Notes: generated by a model from the letters alone, not told the origin. DNA of 64,000 bases from Acetoanaerobium sticklandii (GCF_000196455.1 NC_014614.1:1534001-1598000), one strand, 5' to 3'; shown: positions 35,492-44,667, numbered from the stretch's first letter. Program-made: numbers and translations.

Positions 35492-36823
35492 TTAAATATT
35501 AGCTTGCTCGAAAGCATAATACACTGCGTTTACTGCGCTTTCAAAATCTTCATTTTCTATTCCTATAATTATATTAATCTCACTAGAACCCTGCGATATC
35601 ATTCTCACGTTAATTTGCTGTTCTTTTAGGGCAGTAAATAATCTAGCAGATATTCCTCTTGTTCTTATCATGCCTTTACCAACTACTGCCATTAATGCCA
35701 TGTTTGGATATACCTCTACAGAATCTGGGCTTAATTTAATCCTTATCTCCTCGATAACCTTATCAAGTTTATTTCTGAGCTCTTCATCACTAATAATTAA
35801 TGATACAGAATCTATGCCTGAAGGTATATGTTCTACTGAAATATCATTATCTTCAATTATTGATAATAGCTTTCTTAAAAATCCTTTTTCCTCATTCATA
35901 AGCATTTTTTCAATTGCTATAACTGTAAAATCTTTTTTCCCTGCTATTCCTGTAATAGTTTTAGGATATTTAGGGCTTTCAAAATCACTTAGAATAAGAG
36001 TTCCTTCATCCATAGGGTTATTAGTATTTCTTATCTGAATAGGAATTTTTGATTTTTTTACTGGAAACACAGCATCTTCATGAAGTACAGAAGCTCCCAT
36101 GTAAGATAGCTCTCTAAGCTCTTTATATGTTATTTTTTCGATATGTCTTGGATGGTCAACTATTCTAGGATCTGCTTTTAAAAATCCAGATACATCAGTC
36201 CAATTTTCATACAAAGAAGCGTTAACTCCATTTGCAACTAGTGAGCCCGAAAAGTCAGAACCCCCCCTTGAAAATACTTTTACAATCCCTTTATCAGTAG
36301 CTCCATAAAATCCAGGAATAACAGCATAATCATAGTCTAGCGACATTTTATAAAGCCTTGACTGAGTCTCATCAAAGTTTAATTTGCCATCTTCAAGAAA
36401 AACTATCACTTCAGCTGCATCTACAAACTTAAACCCTAAATATCCAGCTAACACAATTGCATTAAGATATTCTCCTCTACTTACTATGTAATCAAGGCTC
36501 TTATTCTGATAGACTGTATTTTTAATTTCTTCACAATAACTTGATATATCTAAATCAAGTTCAAGCTCATTACATATTTGTATATATCTATCTTCAATTA
36601 TTTTGAATGTCTCAATAAATTTCTCTTTATTTTCAATGCTATTATAGCATTGAAATAGCAAATCAGTTATCTTTTCATCGTCCTTATATCTTTTGCCTGG
36701 TGCTGAAGGCACAATATATTTTCTCTTTTTATTGGAAAAAACTATATCCTTCACTTTTTTAAACTGATTAGAATCAGCTAGTGAGCTTCCTCCAAATTTT
36801 GCTACGATTATTTCACTCAACAA
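35492..36823 (-). CDS. lysC: Aspartate kinase
   Basis: 443 residues. It phosphorylates aspartate at the entry to lysine, threonine and methionine synthesis. The kinase N terminus is IIVAKFGGSSLADSNQ, with FSRGGSDFSGSLVA in the catalytic region. Two C-terminal ACT domains (about 300-443) contain MISQGSSEINIIIGI. The start is TTG at 36823 or the next codon, with GGGGG 5-8 bases upstream; there is no ATG. The gene has its own promoter and no lysine riboswitch in its short leader, so feedback is probably through the ACT domains. Confidence 0.93.
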   Translation of the reverse strand: MLSEIIVAKFGGSSLADSNQFKKVKDIVFSNKKRKYIVPSAPGKRYKDDEKITDLLFQCYNSIENKEKFIETFKIIEDRYIQICNELELDLDISSYCEEIKNTVYQNKSLDYIVSRGEYLNAIVLAGYLGFKFVDAAEVIVFLEDGKLNFDETQSRLYKMSLDYDYAVIPGFYGATDKGIVKVFSRGGSDFSGSLVANGVNASLYENWTDVSGFLKADPRIVDHPRHIEKITYKELRELSYMGASVLHEDAVFPVKKSKIPIQIRNTNNPMDEGTLILSDFESPKYPKTITGIAGKKDFTVIAIEKMLMNEEKGFLRKLLSIIEDNDISVEHIPSGIDSVSLIISDEELRNKLDKVIEEIRIKLSPDSVEVYPNMALMAVVGKGMIRTRGISARLFTALKEQQINVRMISQGSSEINIIIGIENEDFESAVNAVYYAFEQANI

Positions 36824-36889
36824 TGTTTCCCCCTTAAATCAATTTGTCTTCACTATACAAACAGATGTTTTCAATATAAAGATTTAATG

Positions 36890-36918
36890 ATCTTATAGCT
36901 TTTTAGTGGGGTTGTCAA
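36890..36918 (-). promoter_or_regulatory. Promoter of the aspartate kinase gene
   Basis: Minus strand -35 TTGACA (36913-36918), 17-base spacer, -10 TAAGAT (36890-36895). The leader is about 60 bases, too short for a riboswitch aptamer. Confidence 0.7.
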
Positions 36919-36945
36919 GGATAAAAGATTATTTTTATTTATGAA

Positions 36946-37824
36946 TTAAATTTTCTTCCAATACATTTTGCTGTCAGAAAATTCATATGTCAGTAAATTT
37001 TCATCAGACATATATGATAAGTACGACCGTAATGTACTTCCTACTAGTATATATTGGTTAGCATCCATTTTTAATGAATATACAGAAAATATATACTGAA
37101 GAATATCTTCAAATAATTGTGGATTTTCACAAAATAGCAAAATATGATTAACAATTTCTTCTATCTTATTTCTATTAGCTTTTATCAAGCTCTTAATATT
37201 TTTCGTAGGCTCACAGTGAGATGGTACGTAAATATCAGCCTCTAATCCATCTAGCATATTGAGAGTTTCTATATATGCTTTAATATCATATATAAAAAAT
37301 ATGTGATACTTATTTATTATTTCCTCTGAAAAAAGACTGTCTCCTAAAAAAGCTACTTTATCGTCAGTTATAATACCAATCATATCAAAAAAATGCCCTG
37401 GAAGCTTAATATAAGATAAGCCTATGATTCCAGCTGTTTCTATATCAGAGGTTGGATTGCTTGCTTCTGCCATTATAAATTTGTTTCTGATAGCTTTAAA
37501 TGGATATCCTCCATACAAAAATGAGGGTTCTAAAACTGGATGCTTAGTAAACGAATTTTCAATACTTGTAGATATAATTTCGCAGTCGTGTCTTGCCTGA
37601 AGCATTTTATTGCCCCCAACATGATCTGCATTTGAATGAGTATTTATTATTCCTTTCAAGGTCCAATTATTTTCTTTAATATGCTTGTCAATTTTTCTAG
37701 CTGCATCTTTGTCATTACCACTGTCAATCAAATATATCTCTTTATCATTTATTTTAAATAATCCTACCTTTGAAGGAGAGTTAATATAATAGGTTTTATT
37801 AGTTAATGAAATTAATTCATACAT
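36946..37824 (-). CDS. Metallo-beta-lactamase-fold hydrolase, specificity unknown
   Basis: 292 residues. The metal motif is NTHSNADHVGGNKML, followed by KLPGHFFDMIGI and FLGDSLFSEE, then VPSHCEPTKNI. It is a zinc-hydrolase of the glyoxalase II/MBL superfamily; the C-terminal 80 residues look like an added helical domain. Substrate cannot be told from sequence. GGAGG lies 7 bases before the ATG, immediately after a terminator hairpin. Confidence 0.85.
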   Translation of the reverse strand: MYELISLTNKTYYINSPSKVGLFKINDKEIYLIDSGNDKDAARKIDKHIKENNWTLKGIINTHSNADHVGGNKMLQARHDCEIISTSIENSFTKHPVLEPSFLYGGYPFKAIRNKFIMAEASNPTSDIETAGIIGLSYIKLPGHFFDMIGIITDDKVAFLGDSLFSEEIINKYHIFFIYDIKAYIETLNMLDGLEADIYVPSHCEPTKNIKSLIKANRNKIEEIVNHILLFCENPQLFEDILQYIFSVYSLKMDANQYILVGSTLRSYLSYMSDENLLTYEFSDSKMYWKKI

Positions 37825-37838
37825 GATTCTACCTCCAT

Positions 37839-37882
37839 AAAAAAAGATTAAATGATATTTTTACTATAATATCACTTAATCT
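37839..37882 (-). terminator. Terminator hairpin between apbE and the MBL-fold gene
   Basis: Minus strand AGATTAAGTGATATT pairs with AATATCATTTAATCT (one G-U) around 8 bases, then TTTTTT. It ends two bases before the GGAGG of the MBL-fold gene. It can end the upstream electron-transfer operon or attenuate the MBL gene. Confidence 0.8.
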
Positions 37883-37982
37883 TCTATTTATCTTCCATAA
37901 AAATATTTTTTTGCATAATTTATTAATTATTTTAAAATAGAGTATCAACATTACATTTTTTGATAATTTTTATCAAAAACAA

Positions 37983-39035
37983 TTAGGGCTTTTTTTGAAA
38001 GTTTTTAAATCCCTCTGAATATACAATACTATTGTCTTTTAAAACCCACATTGCTTCTAATCCTTCTTTGGATTCAACTAGTTTTTTACCTTCTTCAAGA
38101 GGTAAATTAAATACAGCTGTAGAATATGCATCAGCTATACCTGAATCTTTAGCAACTATACTCACTTGTCTAAAATATTCTGATGGAAATAACGTACTTG
38201 TATCTATAATATGGTGATATCTTTTTCCATCTACCATATAATATCTTTCATAGTCTCCACTTGACACTAGCGACATATCGCTTAAGTATAAAGTTCCTGT
38301 TATATCCTCGTCACTATCCTTGTTTGGATTTTGAATACCTACTCCCCAGGGCTTATTATTATCCTTAAGTCCAATTGCGCATACATTACCACCAACACTT
38401 ATAACTCCGTTATCAAATCCATTTTTCTTAGCCTTCTCTACCACTTTTTGAGTTGCATAGCCTTTAGCTATTGCTCCTACATCAAGTTTCATATTTTTGT
38501 CAGGTAAATATACTGTAGAATTTATTTCATCTATAATGATTTCATTTATATCTGTGAACTTATTTGCATTTTGTAAATCTATAAGCTTCGGAAGCTCTGC
38601 CTTCTCAGGTTCTTCAACTCCATTATCCCTATATCTGCTCCAAATTCTAAGCACTGGTCCAAAAGCTATATTAACCTTTTTACCTGTTTCACTATACATC
38701 TCTTTGGAAAAATTAATTAAATCAATTATTTCTTTATCAACTTCTACTGGTTTAATTCCAGCATTATCGTTAATTGTTTTGATATTGTTTACACCTTCAA
38801 AATCATCATAGATATTATATAGCTGATGATAATGTTCTAATTCTTTATAAATAAATTCTGATTGCTTTTTAAATTCTTCTTCACTTTCAGAATAAGATAT
38901 TATTTTAGTTACAGTATTAAATAAAATCATAAATTCTGCACTATAGGATTGCTTTTTAGGTACACAGCCAGTAATTAATATTGAAAAAATAGTGAAGATC
39001 ATTATGATCTTCACTATTTTAGTACTTCTTTGCAT
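37983..39035 (-). CDS. apbE: FAD:protein FMN transferase, lipoprotein (ApbE/FmnB type)
   Basis: 350 residues. A lipoprotein signal with Cys24 in ILITGC is followed by an ApbE domain: MKLDVGAIAKGYATQ, VISVGGNVCAIG, YHHIIDTSTLFPSEYF and a C-terminal ADAYSTAVF metal/FAD region. It attaches FMN through a phosphoester to threonines of target proteins outside the membrane. It directly follows the flavolipoprotein gene (3 bases) with a poor ribosome site, suggesting coupling. It corresponds to FmnB of the Listeria electron-transfer locus and could also modify RnfG/RnfD. Confidence 0.93.
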   Translation of the reverse strand: MQRSTKIVKIIMIFTIFSILITGCVPKKQSYSAEFMILFNTVTKIISYSESEEEFKKQSEFIYKELEHYHQLYNIYDDFEGVNNIKTINDNAGIKPVEVDKEIIDLINFSKEMYSETGKKVNIAFGPVLRIWSRYRDNGVEEPEKAELPKLIDLQNANKFTDINEIIIDEINSTVYLPDKNMKLDVGAIAKGYATQKVVEKAKKNGFDNGVISVGGNVCAIGLKDNNKPWGVGIQNPNKDSDEDITGTLYLSDMSLVSSGDYERYYMVDGKRYHHIIDTSTLFPSEYFRQVSIVAKDSGIADAYSTAVFNLPLEEGKKLVESKEGLEAMWVLKDNSIVYSEGFKNFQKKP

Positions 39036-39038
39036 AGA

Positions 39039-40100
39039 TTAGTTTGCTTTTTTAACTGAAGCTTCAGCTAGTTTAATGAAATCAGTAACATGTACAGTTA
39101 CAGATGACTTAAGTTCTTCTTCTTCAGTTAACCCATCAGCAGAAACTTTCATACCTTTTACTTCATCGGCTGTTTTACCTTTTATAAATTCTGCAAAAGC
39201 ATCAGCTTGCTCATTCCACTCTTTGCCAATTGCTGAAGCTTTTTTCATTCCGTAGCCTTCTCCAAGCTCTTGCTTAGTTTTTAGCTCAGCTGTTAAATCA
39301 GAAGTGATTTTACCTGTAGCATCAAAATTAATATTAGCTTGAGAACCATCTATCATAGCGCTAGTGATTTTTCCATCAGCATCTGTAGTTGTAACAACAT
39401 AAGTAGAATATGCTTGAGCAAGTCCTGCCTCATCTCCTGCATCTTTAGATTTTGCAATATTAGTTTCAATCGCAAGACCTAATTTGTCAGTAGAAGATGC
39501 ACCGATTTCTTTAGCATTAGCTGCAGCTTTTTCAATACCAGCTATAAAATCTTTAACTTTAACAGTAACAGATCCTTTAATGTCGTCACCAGTTGGCACG
39601 CCTTCTTCTGTAACTGCAATACCTTTTATTTCTTCAACTGTCTTACCTTTTACATAATCAGCAAAAGCAGCAGCTTGCTCATTCCACTCTTTACCGATAG
39701 AAGATGCTTTTTGCATTCCATATTCAGTTCCCATATCAACCTTTGATTTAAATATTGTAGCTAAATCAGTAGTGATTTTTCCTTCTTTAGAAAAATTGAT
39801 TTTAGTTTGAGCACTATCAATTACTGCGTTTACAATTTTACCGTCTTTATCAACGATAACTGCAATCGCTAAAGAATCTGTCTGAGCTAGACCATCTTCT
39901 TCTGCTGCATCCTTAGATTTAGCAACACTTGAAATAACAGCAAAACCAGTTTTTGCGTCTCCAGCTGCTGGCTCAGCAGTTTCCTCAACTGCAGGCTCTT
40001 CAGTTGGTGCTGGCTCCTCAGTAGTTGTTGATCCTCCACAAGCTGTTAGTGAAAAGATCATTGCAAATGACAATAAACCTGCTAACATTTTTTTCTTCAT
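39039..40100 (-). CDS. pplA: PplA-like flavoprotein lipoprotein with duplicated FMN-binding domain
   Basis: 353 residues from the ATG at 40100. A lipobox (SLTAC, Cys21) and an acidic Pro/Glu linker (25-48) are followed by two copies of one domain with a period of about 156 residues. Shared blocks include AKSKDA...GLAQ, KITTDL/KITSDL, YGM(Q/K)KAS(S/A)IGKEWNEQA and (G/S)SVTV. The repeated threonine in SVTV (about 179 and 335) is my candidate for FMN attachment by the neighbouring ApbE. In Listeria PplA is the surface electron carrier of flavin-based extracellular electron transfer. Confidence 0.88.
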   Translation of the reverse strand: MKKKMLAGLLSFAMIFSLTACGGSTTTEEPAPTEEPAVEETAEPAAGDAKTGFAVISSVAKSKDAAEEDGLAQTDSLAIAVIVDKDGKIVNAVIDSAQTKINFSKEGKITTDLATIFKSKVDMGTEYGMQKASSIGKEWNEQAAAFADYVKGKTVEEIKGIAVTEEGVPTGDDIKGSVTVKVKDFIAGIEKAAANAKEIGASSTDKLGLAIETNIAKSKDAGDEAGLAQAYSTYVVTTTDADGKITSAMIDGSQANINFDATGKITSDLTAELKTKQELGEGYGMKKASAIGKEWNEQADAFAEFIKGKTADEVKGMKVSADGLTEEEELKSSVTVHVTDFIKLAEASVKKAN

Positions 40101-40248
40101 AAACAAAACTCCTCCTATTTTGTAAAATAAATTTTTTATTTAAAGGATAGGTATGAACTACCTTCCATTAAACCAAGTTCATAAAGCAAAAATAAAAACA
40201 AATAATTAAAGTAAATTCTTTAGCTTAAGATATTTAGTCCTATTCTTT

Positions 40249-41169
40249 TTAAAGTAAATTATCTATCATCATGGTTATGACTAATCCTAAATTTAAGATT
40301 ACATAATTTTTTATAGAAACTATAAAGGTTTCTGATTTAACCTGTTGGTTCTCAAATTCTTTTAATTTTTTTGCCACAGGAATTATTCCGACTAATGCTA
40401 CTAGTGAAATTACTCCTAATTCTCCTATAAATACAAGAACAGGAATCATTAAATATGATATTATATATATCCATTTAAAGATACTAACTGAAGCTTTTTT
40501 ACCGATATAGTAAGGTAAAGTATGTCTTTTTTGCAAAATATCCTTTTCTAAATCACAAGTATTGTTTGCAAGCATTATCCCTGCAGTTGTAAGTGTTGGG
40601 ATGGCAAACAATAATACTAAATGAATTAAATTAATATAGTTTGCCTCTAATAAAATGTGTGTATCGGTAAACAAGACTTTTAAATAATATCCCTCAGGAA
40701 AATTAATGTACAGTAAAATCAGAGGAATAAAGAATCCATAGAATATCCCCGAAATTATTTCTCCAAAGGGAGTTCTTGAAATAGGAAGTGGTCCAAAGGT
40801 ATAAAAAATACCAAAGGCAAAGCATAAACTTCCTAAAACCAAAACTATCCAATCTGTATAGTAAACCAATACTAATCCTAGAGCTATACTAATTGCTAAC
40901 ATTATATATATTAATGTTCTGCCCTTTTTCCTGCTATATGGAATACTTTCACCATTGGTTTTAGTATCAATATAGTTGTTAATTGCAGTTGTTTCTAAAT
41001 CAAATAAAAACATAGCCATAAAAAATAGGATAGTTTCAAATATTTTTACTTGTTGGTTTTTAGACATAAGATACAGTATTGATATTAGAAAAGGAAATAA
41101 GCTGGTTATCTTAGTTTTAATTTCAGTAAACTGAAAGTATCTGGATATAGTAGTGCTGCTTTTTTCCAT
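40249..41169 (-). CDS. dmkA: UbiA-family prenyltransferase (DmkA/MenA-like)
   Basis: 306 residues, eight or nine membrane segments. The two Asp-rich motifs are NNYIDTKTNGESIPY (about 82-96) and NNTCDLEKDILQKRH. It is expected to join a polyprenyl chain to dihydroxynaphthoate, giving demethylmenaquinone. It lies between the polyprenyl synthase and pplA, matching the Listeria extracellular electron transfer set. AGGAG precedes the ATG. Confidence 0.88.
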   Translation of the reverse strand: MEKSSTTISRYFQFTEIKTKITSLFPFLISILYLMSKNQQVKIFETILFFMAMFLFDLETTAINNYIDTKTNGESIPYSRKKGRTLIYIMLAISIALGLVLVYYTDWIVLVLGSLCFAFGIFYTFGPLPISRTPFGEIISGIFYGFFIPLILLYINFPEGYYLKVLFTDTHILLEANYINLIHLVLLFAIPTLTTAGIMLANNTCDLEKDILQKRHTLPYYIGKKASVSIFKWIYIISYLMIPVLVFIGELGVISLVALVGIIPVAKKLKEFENQQVKSETFIVSIKNYVILNLGLVITMMIDNLL

Positions 41170-41171
41170 AT

Positions 41172-42107
41172 TTATCTCCTTGCTGCTACATCTAAAACAT
41201 TTTTTATCATAGTATATTTTTCAGAAGATATTTCTAGCTTATCTAAGCAAACTATACTCTTGTCATAATATCTGTCACTAAAAGCTTTTGTAAATTCCAC
41301 TCCACCAAAATTTATTATTTCTCTAGCTAGAATATTTTTATCATATCCTTGCTCTAGCTTCTCGCGAATAGTTTCATTTTTCTTCATTGCATATATTAAC
41401 GGAAGAGTAATGACTCCTTTTGCAATATCAGATAAAACCGGTTTATTTGATTCAGCTTGAGTAAGCTCATAATCCATACAATCATCAGACATTTGGAAAA
41501 TCATTCCTATATATCTTCCAATATTTTTGTATAAATCCACATTGGACTTTGGCTCTCCTAGAACGATAGCTCCACTGACAAATGCGGCTTCAAAGAGCGC
41601 TGCTGTCTTACCTCTAATTATTGTTAGATATCTTTTTAAGCTCAAATTATAATTGAATAGATTCGTATCCTGCATAAGCTCGCCAAGACATACAGATTTC
41701 GCATAATTTGCAAGTGAATACTTTTTGTACTCATCTTTTATATCCACTTTTAGAGCTAATTCAATAGCCATAGCTAGGATATAGTCTCCACAGATAACTG
41801 CAGTTTTCTTATCGAATCTACTTTGTAAGCTATCCATCCCTCTTCTTTTAGGGGAATCATCTATGATATCATCGTGTACCAGTGTAGCTAAATGAAAAAG
41901 CTCGATTGCAACTGCTAAATTAATCGCATCCTCGTGAACAAATTGATTTTCATCCGATGCTACAATAAGAATACAATTCCCTCTAAGATTTTTCCCTAGT
42001 GATTTTGATAAATACGAAGTGCATTCTCTAATAGAAGGTGGCGTTTTCCTTAAAACCTCTACTAGCTTATTATTAAATTCATTTTTTGCTGATTCTAAAC
42101 TAATCAT
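41172..42107 (-). CDS. dmkB: Polyprenyl diphosphate synthase (DmkB-like)
   Basis: 311 residues from the ATG at 42107, which overlaps the ndh2 stop by 8 bases; the longer frame has no ribosome site. The first aspartate motif is LVHDDIIDD with SPKRRG, and the second is MSDDCMDYE. It makes the long isoprenoid chain for the quinone. The second motif, DDCMD, fits the trans-long-chain class. It is co-transcribed with ndh2 and dmkA. Confidence 0.88.
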   Translation of the reverse strand: MISLESAKNEFNNKLVEVLRKTPPSIRECTSYLSKSLGKNLRGNCILIVASDENQFVHEDAINLAVAIELFHLATLVHDDIIDDSPKRRGMDSLQSRFDKKTAVICGDYILAMAIELALKVDIKDEYKKYSLANYAKSVCLGELMQDTNLFNYNLSLKRYLTIIRGKTAALFEAAFVSGAIVLGEPKSNVDLYKNIGRYIGMIFQMSDDCMDYELTQAESNKPVLSDIAKGVITLPLIYAMKKNETIREKLEQGYDKNILAREIINFGGVEFTKAFSDRYYDKSIVCLDKLEISSEKYTMIKNVLDVAARR

Positions 42108-44115
42108 GATATAGATACCACTTCCTAGCAAAACCATTATTTCTCCATGCTTTCTTTAGCCATGGCATTACATAGTAATCAAGTCCTAAGGTTCTACCAG
42201 CACCGATAAGCACAGCAATTCCAGCAAATATCATCCAGAAAGTATTTAAATATAATCCTGTTGTAGTTACAAACATTATCTGAAGCACTACCGATGCCCC
42301 AGCAGATAAGAAAGTAAATAACCCTGCTATTAGAGCAAGTCCAATTGCAATTTCCGCAAGAACTATAAATGATTGCATAAATACTTGCATACCATCACTT
42401 GATATTACAAATTTATCTAACATAGAATTTAAAAAAGGTATGTCAATTTTGAAAGCGAAATCACTAAGTCCAGCTTCAGCTACAGGCTTTCCACTTACAA
42501 AGAACACTTTTAATAATCCAAATATATCCCAGTTTATTATCGCTTGTCCAGCAGCCTGAACTGCTTCTCCTAGGGCCTCACCAGCACCTGTCGCAGCTGT
42601 AACTGCATCAGCTGCAGCCTCAGCAGTTCCTGTTGCAGCACTTACAGCATCTGCTCCAGCCTCAGCCCAAGCTCCAGGATTAATAATACTTTGATACCAA
42701 GCATTTGCTCCTCCAAAGAAGCCAGATAGCTTTGGTGCATCTAGCCAGCCTTCCATTACTTTCTTTATACCCTCAAATAGCCACACCATACCAAGCCATA
42801 CTCTAAGTGGTACCATCAAAAAGCTTGGAGTAACGTTAGAGAAATGTCCTCCGACTATACTTCTATTATTCCTAATTGTAAAAAATTCATGTTTTAAATA
42901 GCTGAATATCTTAGTCCAACCCATTACTTGAATGAAATAAACCATATTGATAAGATGTTTTACCATCATTGCAAAGAAAGATGGAAGATTCATCATCATT
43001 TTAGGAGTACCAACTCTTGCTACTGCATATCTTCCTCCAACTGAAACCATAACTCCGTGAAACTCAGGCTTATATTTTTTTAGCTGACCACTCTTTGTAA
43101 TTGAAGTAAAAATATTATGTGCAGCTGTAGAAGCGGAATGTTCACAGTTTTCAACCATCTGTGGAACCGGAGCTGCTTCTCCCTCTGGTATATAAAACAT
43201 GTTATCTCCAATAACATATACTTTTTCATCGTCAATTGATCTTAAATAAGGGTCTACTTTAATTCTGCCTCTTCTTTCAGAGCTTATTTTTGAAGCAGCG
43301 TCATTTGTAATATCTGACCCTTCAATTCCCGCAGCCCATATTACTGTTCCAGCTGGAAAAACATTTTCCTTGTCATTAATTTTAACTTTTATAAAGTCCT
43401 TGCCTATTCCAACTACCCCAGCACCAAGAATCATATTTACATTCATTTTTTTAAGTCTATTTTCAACTTTATCCGATAATTTTTCTGGAAGAATTGGTAC
43501 TGTTCTTGGTAATATATCTACATTATTTAGCGAAACATCTGATTTATTAATTTCGTACTTATGACATAAAAATGGAACATATTCTGCAAGCTCTCCTATC
43601 ATTTCTACGCCTGTAAATCCAGCTCCAACTACATAAAAGCTAAGCAGTAACTTTCTTTTCTGTGCATCAGTTTCAAGTGCAGCTTTTCTAAATGATTCAT
43701 GTATATGCTCTCTTAATTTAACTGCATCATCATAAGACCATAGTTTGTGACTGAATTCTTCAGCGCCCTCTACACCAAAATATGTAGGCTTTGAACCAGC
43801 TGCAATAACCAAGTAATCATAAGGATAATCAGTAGTTTTTCCTACCAGTTTTTTGTTTTCAAAATCAACATTATCTATATCATCCATTACTACATTTACT
43901 TTTCTGCCAGCAAATATTTTCTTTAGACTCATTTTTATACTGTCTTCATCAACTCTATTTGCAGCTACTTCATGTAGCTCAGTAAGCATAGTGTGAAATG
44001 GATTTTTGTCGATTATTTTTATAGATATATCGGTATTTTTTTTAAACTTTTTCTCAAGCTTTTTAGCAGTTAAAACCCCTGCGTATCCAGCTCCTAAGAC
44101 AACAATTCTCTCCAT
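42100..44115 (-). CDS. ndh2: Type II NADH dehydrogenase with C-terminal DoxX-like membrane domain (Ndh2)
   Basis: 671 residues. FAD site GAGYAG (8-13), NADH site GAGFTG (164-169), then VIGDNM near 301. After about residue 430 comes a membrane domain with LMVPLRVWLGMVWLFEGIKK and further helices that resemble DoxX. An alanine-rich insert (about 484-524) contains near-repeats of ADAV(S/T)AATG. This two-part form corresponds to the extracellular electron transfer NADH dehydrogenase of Listeria, which passes electrons to demethylmenaquinone. First gene of the operon; AGGAGG precedes the ATG. Confidence 0.9.
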   Translation of the reverse strand: MERIVVLGAGYAGVLTAKKLEKKFKKNTDISIKIIDKNPFHTMLTELHEVAANRVDEDSIKMSLKKIFAGRKVNVVMDDIDNVDFENKKLVGKTTDYPYDYLVIAAGSKPTYFGVEGAEEFSHKLWSYDDAVKLREHIHESFRKAALETDAQKRKLLLSFYVVGAGFTGVEMIGELAEYVPFLCHKYEINKSDVSLNNVDILPRTVPILPEKLSDKVENRLKKMNVNMILGAGVVGIGKDFIKVKINDKENVFPAGTVIWAAGIEGSDITNDAASKISSERRGRIKVDPYLRSIDDEKVYVIGDNMFYIPEGEAAPVPQMVENCEHSASTAAHNIFTSITKSGQLKKYKPEFHGVMVSVGGRYAVARVGTPKMMMNLPSFFAMMVKHLINMVYFIQVMGWTKIFSYLKHEFFTIRNNRSIVGGHFSNVTPSFLMVPLRVWLGMVWLFEGIKKVMEGWLDAPKLSGFFGGANAWYQSIINPGAWAEAGADAVSAATGTAEAAADAVTAATGAGEALGEAVQAAGQAIINWDIFGLLKVFFVSGKPVAEAGLSDFAFKIDIPFLNSMLDKFVISSDGMQVFMQSFIVLAEIAIGLALIAGLFTFLSAGASVVLQIMFVTTTGLYLNTFWMIFAGIAVLIGAGRTLGLDYYVMPWLKKAWRNNGFARKWYLYHD

Positions 44116-44149
44116 TAATACATCCTCCTGTTCTATAATATACTAATAA

Positions 44150-44178
44150 AGTATATCATCAGTTAGTTGCTCTTACAA
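44150..44178 (-). promoter_or_regulatory. Promoter of the ndh2 operon
   Basis: Minus strand -35 TTGTAA (44173-44178), 17-base spacer, -10 TATACT (44150-44155). The leader is only about 30 bases. It is divergent from the ilv promoter about 200 bases away; the DNA between is AT-rich without other recognised sites. Confidence 0.7.
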
Positions 44179-44351
44179 CTATTTTTGATAAAAAAATAAT
44201 TAAATTTGATAGTTTTTTTTATATGATAATTGTAATCATAGTAAAATTTATTTAAATTTCAATTATTTTACAATTTATACCCAGGAAATCTTTTTCCTAC
44301 TAAAAAATAAAAAAATATTTGCAAAATTTTCAAAATTTATTGAATTTGGTG

Positions 44352-44380
44352 TTGACAAGTTGAATTTCTTATACTAGAAT
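44352..44380 (+). promoter_or_regulatory. Promoter of the ilv operon
   Basis: -35 TTGACA (44352-44357), 17-base spacer, -10 TAGAAT (44375-44380). It is followed by a T-box leader of about 280 bases. Confidence 0.85.
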
Positions 44381-44405
44381 AACTAAAACAATCATTTAAA
44401 TGCTT

Positions 44406-44667
44406 TGAAAGAGACAAAACTATTCACTTAGCTATTTACAGAGAGTCGGAAGTGCTGAGAACCGACAATAGCAGAATACAATGATCACTCTTGAGCAGTT
44501 TCTTCGAAAGATTAAACAAGTAGAAGAAAACGGATGCCACCGTTAACAAGGCTAAGGTTGATAGACCTGAATAAAGTGATGGCATGAACGCCATAAATAG
44601 GGTGGTACCGCGAATCCTTCGTCCCTATAAGTCTATTAATTAGATTTATAGATACGGAGGTTTTTTT
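44406..44667 (+). ncRNA. T-box leader, probable isoleucine specifier, with terminator
   Basis: The T-box core AGGGTGGTACCGCG is at 44599-44612, with terminator 44616-44667 (CTATAAGTCTA / TAGATTTATAG inside CC-TTCGT / ATACGGAGG, then TTTTTTT). The stem I base is AAGAG paired with CTCTT; the 3' strand just above it reads ATC-A, so the specifier is probably ATC (44484-44486), isoleucine. The TGGT bulge matches an ACCA tRNA end. Uncharged tRNA-Ile should allow read-through into the ilv genes. Confidence 0.93.

Noticed and set aside
35492..36823. Lysine riboswitch for the aspartate kinase gene
   Set aside because: The promoter at 36890-36918 leaves a leader of about 60 bases, far too short for the aptamer, and no L-box motif is present.
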